DNA of 39,181 nt, taken from Opitutaceae bacterium. Its GTDB lineage: Bacteria; Verrucomicrobiota; Verrucomicrobiia; Opitutales; Opitutaceae. Made by a program: the position numbers and the translations under genes. Location of the stretch: contig JAIXRU010000265.1 in NCBI GenBank assembly GCA_027485045.1, positions 1 through 39,181 of the forward strand, read 5' to 3'. How positions within the stretch are numbered: position 1 is the first letter of the stretch; every line of letters begins with the position of its first letter. Shown piece by piece: positions 1 to 7,516 of the stretch. Under the pieces are notes generated by a model. That model searched no databases. It saw nothing but the letters and a program-made list of their open reading frames with translations, and was not told the origin of the DNA.

Positions 1-330
1 GATCACGAGTGGCGGGGTGGTGACGACGCTGGCGGGAACGGCGGGCAGCACAGGCTCGGCCGATGGCACAGGCAGCGCCGCACGCTTTTACAATCCGACC
101 GGAGTAGCGGTGGACGGGAACGGGAACGTGTATGTAGCGGATCTCAGCAACTCCACGATCCGTAAGATCACGAGTGGAGGGGTGGTGACGACGCTGGCCG
201 GAAATCCGGGCGTCCCTGGTTTGGTCAATGGCACGGGCAGTGCCGCGCGGTTTAATGGTCCGCTAGGAATCGCCGTGAGCCCTTCCGGCCAAGTGGTGCT
301 CGCCGATTCCGGCAACCACCGCATCACGAC
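1..330 (+). repeat. NHL repeats visible at DNA level
   Basis: The string gatcacgagtgg followed by ggggtggtgacgacgctgg occurs at position 1 and again about 165 bp later (from 166), encoding ITSGGVVTTLAG twice. Between them lies ARFxxPxGxAVxxxGxVxxAD, the NHL pattern of a six-bladed propeller. At least two units fall in the window and more probably precede it. Confidence 0.7.
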
Positions 331-1264
331 CGCCGCGCCCTACCTGACGACGGCGGCGACGGCCTCGGGCACGGTAGGGGTGGTGTTTGGCGGCTTCACC
401 ATCACGGCCAACGGGCTGATGGGCACCTATGGCGCGACCGGGCTGCCAGGCGGGCTCACGGTCAACCCCACGACGGGCGTGATCAGCGGAACGCCCACGG
501 CGGCAGGAACCTACGCAGTCACGCTTTCGGCGACCAACGTCTACGGGCAGACCGGCACAGCGGCGCTTAGCCTCACCGTCGCCCCTAACATTCCCCCCAT
601 CGCCAATGCCGGCGGGCCCTACACGCTCACGGGCGGCGGGAGCCTCGTGCTCAATGGCGCGAGTTCGCACGATCAGGATCTCGGCGATGAGCTGGTCGCC
701 TATGCTTGTGATATTAATAACGATGGCGTTTTTGGCGACCTCACTGGTGCCCAGCCCGCGCTCTTGCGCTCGGCCTTTTCCCTCGCCGCCGGTAATCGCA
801 CGATTTCCCTGCGGGTGACCGATTCGAAGGGCGCTGTGAACACAGCCACGGCGGTGCTTTCAGTGGTGGGTGGTAACGATTCACATTTTTCCGTCTATGG
901 AGCCTCCAGCGGCCAAGGCGATAAGGCTGCAAATCCTTATGCAGGTCTGGTGCAGGCCAGCGATGGTCGGTTTTATGGCACCACGTATTATGGTGGATTT
1001 TACAACGCAGGTACTATCTTCCGCATCAATGCTGATGGCACGGGCTTCTTCGTGCTGCGTTCACTGAACTATCAAACCGACGGGGGCTATCCCTCTGCCG
1101 GGCTGGTACAGGCGAGCGACGGCAAGCTCTACGGCACCATGACTAACGGCGGGAGCATTGGCTATGGTACGATCTTTTCCCTCGCTATGGACGGTAGCTT
1201 TACCGTGCTGCATTCGCTAGAGTACACGACCGACGGGGGCAATCCCACTGCCGGGCTGGTGTAG
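2..1264 (+). CDS. NHL / PKD / GloVer repeat secreted protein, N-terminal part (5' truncated by window, ends at in-frame amber)
   Basis: The frame is open from the window edge, so the true start lies upstream. In order it shows NHL-type beta-propeller repeats (ARFYNPTGVAVDGNGNVYVA, about 1-330), a putative-Ig (He_PIG-like) segment with GLPGGLTVNPTTGVISGTP (about 340-580), a PKD-like domain (NIPPIANAGGPY to RVTDSKGA, about 585-865), and from 944 the first GloVer repeats (GLVQASDGKLYGT...GTIFS). It stops at TAG 1262-1264, exactly where every other repeat has CAG (Gln) in GLVQASDG. The same frame continues open to 2995, so this is the front part of one longer gene. GloVer repeats (TIGR03803) are known from Verrucomicrobia and Gloeobacter; their function is unknown. 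Likely exported; no enzymatic motif seen. Confidence 0.8.
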   Translation: MTSGGVVTTLAGTAGSTGSADGTGSAARFYNPTGVAVDGNGNVYVADLSNSTIRKITSGGVVTTLAGNPGVPGLVNGTGSAARFNGPLGIAVSPSGQVVLADSGNHRITTAAPYLTTAATASGTVGVVFGGFTITANGLMGTYGATGLPGGLTVNPTTGVISGTPTAAGTYAVTLSATNVYGQTGTAALSLTVAPNIPPIANAGGPYTLTGGGSLVLNGASSHDQDLGDELVAYACDINNDGVFGDLTGAQPALLRSAFSLAAGNRTISLRVTDSKGAVNTATAVLSVVGGNDSHFSVYGASSGQGDKAANPYAGLVQASDGRFYGTTYYGGFYNAGTIFRINADGTGFFVLRSLNYQTDGGYPSAGLVQASDGKLYGTMTNGGSIGYGTIFSLAMDGSFTVLHSLEYTTDGGNPTAGLV

Positions 1265-2100
1265 GCGAGCGATGGCAAGCTCTACGGCACCACGCGTGAC
1301 GGCGGGAGTGATAATTTCGGCACGATCTTTTCCATTACGACGGGCGGGACTTATACCGTGTTGCGTTCGCTGAGTTCTGCGACCGACGGGGCCAATCCCG
1401 TGGCCGGGCTGGTGCAGGCGAGTGACGGCAAGCTTTACGGCACCACGCAGAGCGGCGGGAGTGAGGGCTATGGCACGATCTTTTCCATCACGCCGGACGG
1501 GACGTATAACGTTCTGCGCTCGCTGAGCTATTCGACCGACGGGGCGTATCCCCAGGCTGGGCTGGTGCAGGCGAGCGACGGCAAGCTCTACGGCATCTCT
1601 CGGAGCGGCGGGAGCTATGGCGCTGGCACGATCTTTTCCATTACAACGGACGGGACGTATACCGTGCTGCGTTCGCTGAGTTCTGAGACCGACGGGGCCA
1701 ATCCATACGCCGAGCTTATGCAGGCGAGCGACGGCAAGTTCTACGGCACCATGTCTGAAGGCGGGAGCAATGGCTATGGTACGATCTTTTCCATTACCCC
1801 GGGCGGGACGTATACCGTGCTGCATTCGTTAAACTATTCGACTGACGGGGCCAATTCCCAGGCCCGGTTGGTGCAGGCGAGCGACGGCAAGCTCTACGGC
1901 ACCACGGTGAACGGCGGGAGCAATGGCGGCGGCACGATTTTTTCCCTCACCACGGGCGGGACGTATACCGTGCTGCATTCGCTAAACTATTCGACTGACG
2001 GGGCCAATCCCTTGGCCGGGCTGGTGCAGGCGAGCAACGGCAAGCTCTACGGCACCACGCGTGTCGGCTGGAACAATGGCTATGGCACGATCTTTAGCTG
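944..2100 (+). repeat. Eight tandem GloVer repeats (153-156 bp each)
   Basis: Units begin at 944, 1100, 1253, 1406, 1559, 1712, 1865 and 2018. The first encodes 52 residues and the next six 51; the eighth is shortened and runs into PKD sequence. Consensus: GLVQASDGKLYGTT, then GG..GYGTIFSI, then TYTVLRSLS and TDGANP. Units 3-7 are close at DNA level, consistent with unequal recombination. The amber codon is in unit 3. Confidence 0.9.
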
Positions 2101-2995
2101 GGCCAACGCCACTCCCGTCGCGGCCTTTACCGCCACACCCAATCCCGCCACGACCAACGCCAGTATCGCCTTCGACGGCACAAACTCCAGCGATCCCGAG
2201 GGCGATACGCTGTCCACCTACACCTGGACTTTCGGCGACGGCTCGGCTCCGGTCTCCGGAGCGAGTCCTACCACGTCTCGCACCTACACCATCGCTGGCA
2301 GCTACACCGCCACGCTCACCGTCACCGATGCCTATGGTGCAACGAGCACGCCGACCGCTGTTAACGTAGTGGTCAACGCCGCCAGCCAGACGATCACCTT
2401 CGGCAGCCTTGGCAACAAGACCTACCCCGCCGCCGCGTTCACCGTCTTGGCGACGGCCAGCAGCGGTCTCACGCCGACTTTTAGCATCGTCTCCGGTCCG
2501 GCGACCCTAAACGGCAACACCCTTACCCTCACCGGCGCAGGAACCGTGGTGGTGCGCGCCAGCCAGGCGGGCAACAGCACGTGGGCAGCGGCGACACCGG
2601 TGGATCAGAGCTTTACGGTGGTCGATGCCTTTACCGGCTACCTGGTGAATGCCGGGGTGCCCGCCGACAAACGCGCCGCCACCGACGATCCCGACGGCGA
2701 CGGAGTGTCCAACCTGCTCGAATACGCCCTCGGTCTCGCACCGATGACACCCAATCCGACCGGTCTGCCCGTTTCCCAAATCAGCGGTGCTAACCTCACT
2801 CTCACCTACAATCGCGCCGTCGCCACCGGCATCACCTACGCCGTCCAGACGACAACCGATCTGACCAACCCCGCCTCGTGGACGAGCGTCGGCGTCACCC
2901 AAGGCACACCCGATGTGAACGGCAACGTCACCGCTACCATACCGTACAGCACCGGCGTGCGTTACCTGCGGCTCAGCGTCAGCCTTGTGCCTTGA
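1265..2995 (+). CDS. GloVer repeat / PKD protein, C-terminal part of the amber-interrupted gene
   Basis: Same frame as the preceding segment, continuing after TAG 1262-1264. A caller could start it at GTG 1358, but that codon lies inside a repeat (TYTVLRSLS) with no ribosome binding site, so an independent start is unlikely. It carries the rest of repeat 3 and repeats 4-8 (51 residues each), then a PKD domain (ATPVAAFTATPNP, YTWTFGDGS, LTVTDAYG; about 2100-2380), a bacterial Ig-like stretch (QTITFGSLGNKTY), and a C-terminal module (2630-2992) with a DDPDGDGVSNLLEYALG Ca-binding-like motif. That module recurs at the end of the next gene. The whole is probably an exported or surface protein. 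If the amber is real, this part is translated only by readthrough or suppression, otherwise the gene is a pseudogene or carries a sequencing error. Confidence 0.75.
   Translation, partial: ASDGKLYGTTRDGGSDNFGTIFSITTGGTYTVLRSLSSATDGANPVAGLVQASDGKLYGTTQSGGSEGYGTIFSITPDGTYNVLRSLSYSTDGAYPQAGLVQASDGKLYGISRSGGSYGAGTIFSITTDGTYTVLRSLSSETDGANPYAELMQASDGKFYGTMSEGGSNGYGTIFSITPGGTYTVLHSLNYSTDGANSQARLVQASDGKLYGTTVNGGSNGGGTIFSLTTGGTYTVLHSLNYSTDGANPLAGLVQASNGKLYGTTRVGWNNGYGTIFSWANATPVAAFTATPNPATTNASIAFDGTNSSDPEGDTLSTYTWTFGDGSAPVSGASPTTSRTYTIAGSYTATLTVTDAYGATSTPTAVNVVVNAASQTITFGSLGNKTYPAAAFTVLATASSGLTPTFSIVSGPATLNGNTLTLTGAGTVVVRASQAGNSTWAAATPVDQSFTVVDAFTGYLVNAGVPADKRAATDDPDGDGVSNLLEYALGLAPMTPNPTGLPVSQISGANLTLTYNRAVATGITYAVQTTTDLTNPASWTSVGVTQGTPDVNGNVTATIPYSTGVRYLRLSVSLVP
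2630..2992 (+). repeat. C-terminal module, copy 1
   Basis: About 121 codons from FTGYLVNAGVP to the stop, homologous to 5196-5558 in the next gene. Positions 2822-2934 are identical base for base to 5388-5500 (113 bp). The motif DDPDGDG followed by NLLEYALG resembles a calcium-binding type-3-repeat loop and is common at the C-termini of verrucomicrobial exported proteins. Confidence 0.9.
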
Positions 2996-3038
2996 ACTCA
3001 CCTCTTACGCCGCAACATAGTCGTCTATCTCCCTATTT

Positions 3039-5561
3039 ATGAAACGCATCTACGCGCCCGTTATTTCCCTACTTGGACTGTCGGCCTTCCTTGTGTGTCC
3101 GCTGCTCCGGGCTGCTAGTGTTGTAGAGATGGTGTATGTCTCCAAGGCCATCGATTATGTGCAAACGGGGGCGGATAGCTCCACCATCATCGTGGATCCT
3201 GCCCCCTTGAGCCCCACGAACGGTGGCCCTTATGGTTTCGCGGTCAATGTAGTGGGGGTGGATCTCGCTGGCATCACACCACCGACAGTCACCGGACCGT
3301 TTAATCTCAATCAATCGAATGGGCCCAGCACGTTTTCCCACAATGGCGGAATCTTGGGCTATGATGCGGATGATCAAAGTTGGCGCTACGGTGCCTCAAA
3401 CTTCAATGACTGGGGCACTACAAGTCAGGCCGCTAACGACACCTTCTTCCCCAATGGTACGTATACGGTCACGGTTAATAATACATCGGTCTCCCTGCAT
3501 CTTTCGGGGGACGCTTACCCAAACACGCCCGCCCTCACCTTGACCGGCGGCCAATGGGTAGACGGGGCCTATGAAATCGTCGTGGGACAACAGCTTGGCA
3601 TCACCTCCAACACGTTTAGCGGGTATGGTACGCATGTAAACGACGCCATCACGCTCTGGCTAGGCGATAATAGGGTGATGCAATCGTTTGCGGCAACTGC
3701 CCCGAACGCCAATTCGGTTTCACAGGTCGTAGATACCAGCAGCTTAATCAGCGGATCCAGCTATGACCTGGATTTGGATTTCACGGCCATCGTGGCGCAG
3801 AGTTCGGCCCTGCCCGGCACGTTAGCTGTCGCTGCCTACAACAAATCGGTCGGGGTCATTATCCGCGCCGTGACGGTGGCCACGCCCGCCCCGAGCGCGT
3901 TTACCAACTCGACCAGCATCGCCATCCCCGATAATGCGCCCACACCCTCAACTTCTAGTATAAACGTGAGCGGGCTTACGGGACCGATCACCAAAGTCAC
4001 CGTGACGCTAAACCAGTTTAGCCACACGTGGACGCGCGATGTCGGTATTCTCTTGGTCGGTCCGCACGGGCAGACGATTTTGACCGGTATGGTGGGCGTC
4101 GATGGCGATGGTACCAATGGAACGACGGCCAACAACGTGACCCTGACCTTTGATCAAACGGCCATAACGTCGTTTTTGGCGATTCAGACGGGCAATATCG
4201 CCAATCTGCTTTCGGGCATCTATGCGCCGGCCATCAGTCCGCTTGAGTATAACCGTTTCAGTTTCCTCGGCCACGGAACCTATTCGGCCGCCGATGCCAA
4301 TCTGAATGCGTTTAAAGGCACCGATGCCAACGGCACTTGGACACTGTACGTGCAGGATTTTGCCGAGGGGGACGTGGGCAACATCGTCGGGGGGTGGACC
4401 TTGAAGATCTCTACCGATTCGACCGCCCAACCCGCCAGTTTGGAATTCGTGACCGTCTCCAAAGATATCGATTACGTTCAGACGAGTGCGGATAGCGCCA
4501 GTGTGATCGTAGACCCTAAGCCGTTGAGCCCTACTTACGGCGGTCCCTATGGTTTCTCCGCTAATGTCCAAGGCACTAACCTCGCTGGAATCACCGCACC
4601 GACCGTCACCGGTCCGTTTAATCTTAATCAATCGAACGGGCCTAGCACATTTTCCCACAATGGGGGAAGACTGGGCTATGATTCTAATGATCAAAGTTGG
4701 CGGTATGGAGCCACAAACTTCAACGACTGGGGGATCACCAGTAAATTGGCAAACGACACTTCGTTTCCGAATGGCACCTATACAATTCAGGTTTTAGGCA
4801 CCCCGGTTGCCCTTAATCTGACGGGGGATGCCTATCCCAACACGCCTTTCGTTACCTTGACCGGTGGCAGTTGGGTTAATGGGGCTTATGAAATCGTTGT
4901 GGGCCAAACGCTTGGAATCAGCACCAACACGTTTACGGCGTATGGCACCCATGCGAACGATGTCATAACGCTCAGTGTAGGGGATGATACGCTGGCTGAA
5001 TTATTTTCCTCGACTAATTCGACCACTAAATCGGTTTCACGTAGTTATAATACCAGCGCTTTGGTTGGCGGTTCGAGTTACGATCTGGATTTGGGTTTTT
5101 ATGCAATTGTGGATCAAAACCCTGTATTCCCCGGCGTTTTTTCCGGAGCGGTTTACGGCAAGGAGCTCCGCGTCACTATCCGCGCCGCGACCCTGTTTAC
5201 GGCTTATTTGATTAACGCTGGTGTCCCAGTCGAGAAACGCGCCGCCGCGGATGACCCCGATGGTGATGGAATCCCCAACCTGCTCGAATACGCCCTCGGT
5301 CTCGCACCGATGACGCCCAACCCGACCGGGCTACCTGTTTCCCAGACCAGCGGCGGCAACCTCACTCTCACCTACAAACGCGCCGTTGCCACCGGCATCA
5401 CCTACGCCGTCCAGACGACAACCGATCTGACCAACCCCGCCTCGTGGACGAGCGTCGGCGTCACCCAAGGCACACCCGATGTGAACGGCAACGTCACCGC
5501 CATTATTCCCTACAGCACCGGCACGCGCTTCCTGCGCCTCCAAGTAAACGTGACGCCCTAA
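3039..5561 (+). CDS. Large secreted protein with internal duplication flanking a P-domain-like segment
   Basis: 840 residues, starting ATG 43 nt after the preceding stop. Residues 1-26 form a signal peptide (MKRIYAPVISLLGLSAFLV...LRAA). Residues 31-279 and 470-718 are a duplicated unit (VSKxIDYVQT, VDPxPLSP, GPYGF, PFNLNQSNGPSTFSHNGG, FNDWG, VVGQxLGI). Between them, residues about 285-460 resemble a proprotein-convertase P/Homo-B domain (IPDNAPTPSTSSINVSGL, DVGILLVGPHGQT, GTDANGTWTLYVQDFAEGDV, GGWTLKIS). Residues 720-840 are the module shared with the gene upstream. No protease catalytic motif is present, so the P-domain-like part is probably adhesive or structural. The body of the gene is visibly AT-richer and less codon-biased than the housekeeping genes. 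Role unknown; extracellular or surface location likely. Confidence 0.85.
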   Translation: MKRIYAPVISLLGLSAFLVCPLLRAASVVEMVYVSKAIDYVQTGADSSTIIVDPAPLSPTNGGPYGFAVNVVGVDLAGITPPTVTGPFNLNQSNGPSTFSHNGGILGYDADDQSWRYGASNFNDWGTTSQAANDTFFPNGTYTVTVNNTSVSLHLSGDAYPNTPALTLTGGQWVDGAYEIVVGQQLGITSNTFSGYGTHVNDAITLWLGDNRVMQSFAATAPNANSVSQVVDTSSLISGSSYDLDLDFTAIVAQSSALPGTLAVAAYNKSVGVIIRAVTVATPAPSAFTNSTSIAIPDNAPTPSTSSINVSGLTGPITKVTVTLNQFSHTWTRDVGILLVGPHGQTILTGMVGVDGDGTNGTTANNVTLTFDQTAITSFLAIQTGNIANLLSGIYAPAISPLEYNRFSFLGHGTYSAADANLNAFKGTDANGTWTLYVQDFAEGDVGNIVGGWTLKISTDSTAQPASLEFVTVSKDIDYVQTSADSASVIVDPKPLSPTYGGPYGFSANVQGTNLAGITAPTVTGPFNLNQSNGPSTFSHNGGRLGYDSNDQSWRYGATNFNDWGITSKLANDTSFPNGTYTIQVLGTPVALNLTGDAYPNTPFVTLTGGSWVNGAYEIVVGQTLGISTNTFTAYGTHANDVITLSVGDDTLAELFSSTNSTTKSVSRSYNTSALVGGSSYDLDLGFYAIVDQNPVFPGVFSGAVYGKELRVTIRAATLFTAYLINAGVPVEKRAAADDPDGDGIPNLLEYALGLAPMTPNPTGLPVSQTSGGNLTLTYKRAVATGITYAVQTTTDLTNPASWTSVGVTQGTPDVNGNVTAIIPYSTGTRFLRLQVNVTP
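3129..3877 (+). repeat. Internal duplicated unit, copy 1
   Basis: About 250 codons, aligning with 4446-5192 of the same gene. The best-conserved stretch is PFNLNQSNGPSTFSHNGG. The copies differ at many synonymous sites, so this duplication is older than that of the C-terminal module. Confidence 0.85.
4446..5192 (+). repeat. Internal duplicated unit, copy 2
   Basis: Second copy of the unit at 3129-3877, separated from it by the P-domain-like segment (about 3890-4420). Confidence 0.85.
5196..5558 (+). repeat. C-terminal module, copy 2
   Basis: Pair of 2630-2992. It encodes FTAYLINAGVPVEKRAAADD to LRLQVNVTP. It shares a 113-bp identical block with copy 1 and further near-identical stretches around NLLEYALGLAPMTPNPTG. 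Confidence 0.9.
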
Positions 5562-5639
5562 TTTGAATTGCTCGGTCTCAGGGGTAAAAAGTTCGGTCGA
5601 TTTGCCTCTCGGCGCGGACTGCTCCACGCTTTGTTCTTT

Positions 5640-6527
5640 ATGAACCGCCTCTCCCTCTCCGTCTGCTTTGCCCTGCTCAGCTTGTTTTGGCTGAGTTTTT
5701 CGCCCGCGCTCGCCCAATCCTTCAGTCGCGCGCGCACCCTCACCGAGGAATTCGATCTCACCGCAAGTTTCTCGGGCCGCAGCGATCTCACCTCGCGCGG
5801 CGTTGACGCGGGTGATTTCGCCGTGGCGTCCTTCGGGGGCGGCGTGCGCACCTTCCGCCCCATCGCCTCCGGGGGGCGCGGTCTCGTCTTTGGTCTGGAG
5901 TGGACGGAACACCAACTCGACGCCTCTGCCGCCGCCGCCCTGCCCGACCAGTTGCGAGAGGTTCGCGCCGTCTTGGGCCTCAACTATCCCATCGGTGAGC
6001 GGTGGAGCGCGCGCGCCTACATCTGGCCCGGCCTTTATGGAGACTTTGAAAACGTCTCGGCGCGCGATTTCAACGCCCCCGCCCTCTTGCTCGCGTCCTA
6101 CAAGGTCAGCCCGGAGCTGATTTGGTCGTTTGGGCTACGCGTCGATGCTTTTTCTGACAATCCAGTCATCCCCATCGTCGGCGTGCGCTGGGCCTTCGCG
6201 CCCGCCTGGACCTTTAACGTGGGCCTGCCGCGCACCGGCCTTTTTTACGACGTCAACGAACGTCTCGCCGTCCGCTTCGGTGTGAGCCTGCACGGCGGTT
6301 CCTACCATGTCTCCGACGCCGTAGCGCCCGGTCTCCAGCGCACCCTCCTCGATTACCGGGAGTTCCGCGTCGGCTTGGGCGCGGCTTATCGCCTCGGCGA
6401 AAATCTAAACCTCGATCTGGAAGTCGGCTCCAGCCTGGACCGTCGCTTCGATTACCATGAGCGCGGGGTGAAACTCGAAGGCGAGAACGCGGGCTTCGTC
6501 AGCCTCGGCCTCAATGGTAAGTTTTAA
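5640..6527 (+). CDS. Outer membrane beta-barrel protein (DUF6268-like)
   Basis: 295 residues from ATG 5640. An in-frame TTG at 5568 would add 24 residues ahead of the signal peptide and is unlikely. Residues 1-26 are a clean signal peptide ending SPALAQ. The rest alternates short amphipathic strands and turns (RVDAFSDNPVIPIVGVRWAF, FNVGLPRTGLFYDVNERLAV, LGAAYRLGENLNLDLEVGSS) and ends in an aromatic residue (LGLNGKF), typical of outer membrane barrels. This pattern matches the uncharacterised DUF6268 family from memory. It follows the secreted repeat proteins on the same strand at 78 nt. Function unknown. Confidence 0.75.
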   Translation: MNRLSLSVCFALLSLFWLSFSPALAQSFSRARTLTEEFDLTASFSGRSDLTSRGVDAGDFAVASFGGGVRTFRPIASGGRGLVFGLEWTEHQLDASAAAALPDQLREVRAVLGLNYPIGERWSARAYIWPGLYGDFENVSARDFNAPALLLASYKVSPELIWSFGLRVDAFSDNPVIPIVGVRWAFAPAWTFNVGLPRTGLFYDVNERLAVRFGVSLHGGSYHVSDAVAPGLQRTLLDYREFRVGLGAAYRLGENLNLDLEVGSSLDRRFDYHERGVKLEGENAGFVSLGLNGKF

Positions 6528-6543
6528 GCCCAACGTTGATTGG

Positions 6544-6571
6544 CGGGGATAGTTCGCCCCGGAGACTTTTT
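6544..6571 (+). terminator. Possible intrinsic terminator
   Basis: Short hairpin cgggg (6544-6548) / ccccg (6557-6561) with an 8-nt loop, followed by a run of five T (6567-6571). It sits 17 nt after the barrel gene stop, in a convergent gap. The stem is short, so support is modest. Confidence 0.35.
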
Positions 6572-6611
6572 CGGGCGTCGTATCGGCGCCGGTGCCTATG
6601 GCGAAAGCTTT

Positions 6612-7388
6612 TTAAGGCCGCAGCCAGACGCGGTGGAAATCGGCGCGGTCCACCGGCCAGGTTTTCCAGGCCACGCGGGGCTGGCGGGCGGCGAGCAGGA
6701 GGTTGTGCGCCGCCACCCGGACGTCTTCCGGGGACCAGAAATCCGCCGCCAACGCGGCCGCACGCTCGCCGCCGGCGCGCGCCAATTGGGCGGCTTGCGA
6801 AAGTACCAAGCCGGAGAGCGGAGGCAGGGTGCAGCCGAGGGTCACCAGCACGCCTTGCAGGCGGGAGAGCACGCCTTTGCCGCCCGTGCTATGCTCGGTG
6901 ACGAGCACCGCGACCGGCTTGCCCAGCCAGAGCTGGGTGGCCTCGGCGGGGGTGGCGTCTTCCAGGAATTTTTGCAGGGGCGAGCTCCAGGAGTCCCAGT
7001 GCGTGCCGGTGGCGATGACGAAGGCGTCGGCGTTGCGCAGGGCGGGTTCGAGTCGCTCGAAACCGAAGGCGTCGGGTCCGGCGAGCTCGGCGCGCACCAG
7101 ATCGGCGTGGGGCGAGAGGTGGCTTTCCAGCAAGGCGAGCAGGCGGGCGGAGTTGCCCAGCGGGCCGGCCAGGGAGGCGTTGAGAATCAGGATGCGGGGG
7201 CGGGGCGCAGCCGTTGCGCCGGGGGTTCCGGGAGCGAGGCTTTTCGAGGTCGCGGCAGCAGGGGAGGAGGGTGCGGTCGGCGCGCCGGGGTCGGCGGGGG
7301 CGGAGCGCCACCAAGGCGGAGTGAGGAGTTGGGCCAGGCGGCTCAAGGCGTTGCGCGCGAGGGTTTGCTTAAGCGGTTTTTGGGTCAT
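6612..7388 (-). CDS. Flavodoxin-fold NAD(P)H-dependent oxidoreductase
   Basis: 258 residues, ATG start. Residues 1-62 are a poorly conserved Pro/Ala-rich leader. The fold begins at about 65 with RILILNASLAGPLGNSARL, which fits the first strand and FMN phosphate loop of the NADPH-dependent FMN reductase (flavodoxin-like) superfamily. FVIATGTHWDSWSSPLQKFL (about 123-142) corresponds to the second flavin-binding loop (typically TPxYxGxxxxxLKxxLD), and GKPVAVLVTEHSTGG to the next strand. It is convergent with the barrel gene and divergent from the acidic protein. Substrate unknown. The long N-terminal leader is unusual and the true start could be further in. Confidence 0.7.
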   Translation of the reverse strand: MTQKPLKQTLARNALSRLAQLLTPPWWRSAPADPGAPTAPSSPAAATSKSLAPGTPGATAAPRPRILILNASLAGPLGNSARLLALLESHLSPHADLVRAELAGPDAFGFERLEPALRNADAFVIATGTHWDSWSSPLQKFLEDATPAEATQLWLGKPVAVLVTEHSTGGKGVLSRLQGVLVTLGCTLPPLSGLVLSQAAQLARAGGERAAALAADFWSPEDVRVAAHNLLLAARQPRVAWKTWPVDRADFHRVWLRP

Positions 7389-7516
7389 GGCCGGGAGGGC
7401 GGTGAGGGAGGAGAGGAGCTCGCGTTGGCATGGTTAAAGAAGTAGCGGCGCACGGTCGCAAGCCTGCGGCGTGATTGCAGGCTGGCGGGCGAACGTGCGG
7501 GCCTTATGGTCTGGGC

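Noticed and set aside
944-2100. Regular ~153-bp spacing as a CRISPR-like array
   Set aside because: The repeats are coding, in frame, without unique spacers: they are GloVer protein repeats.
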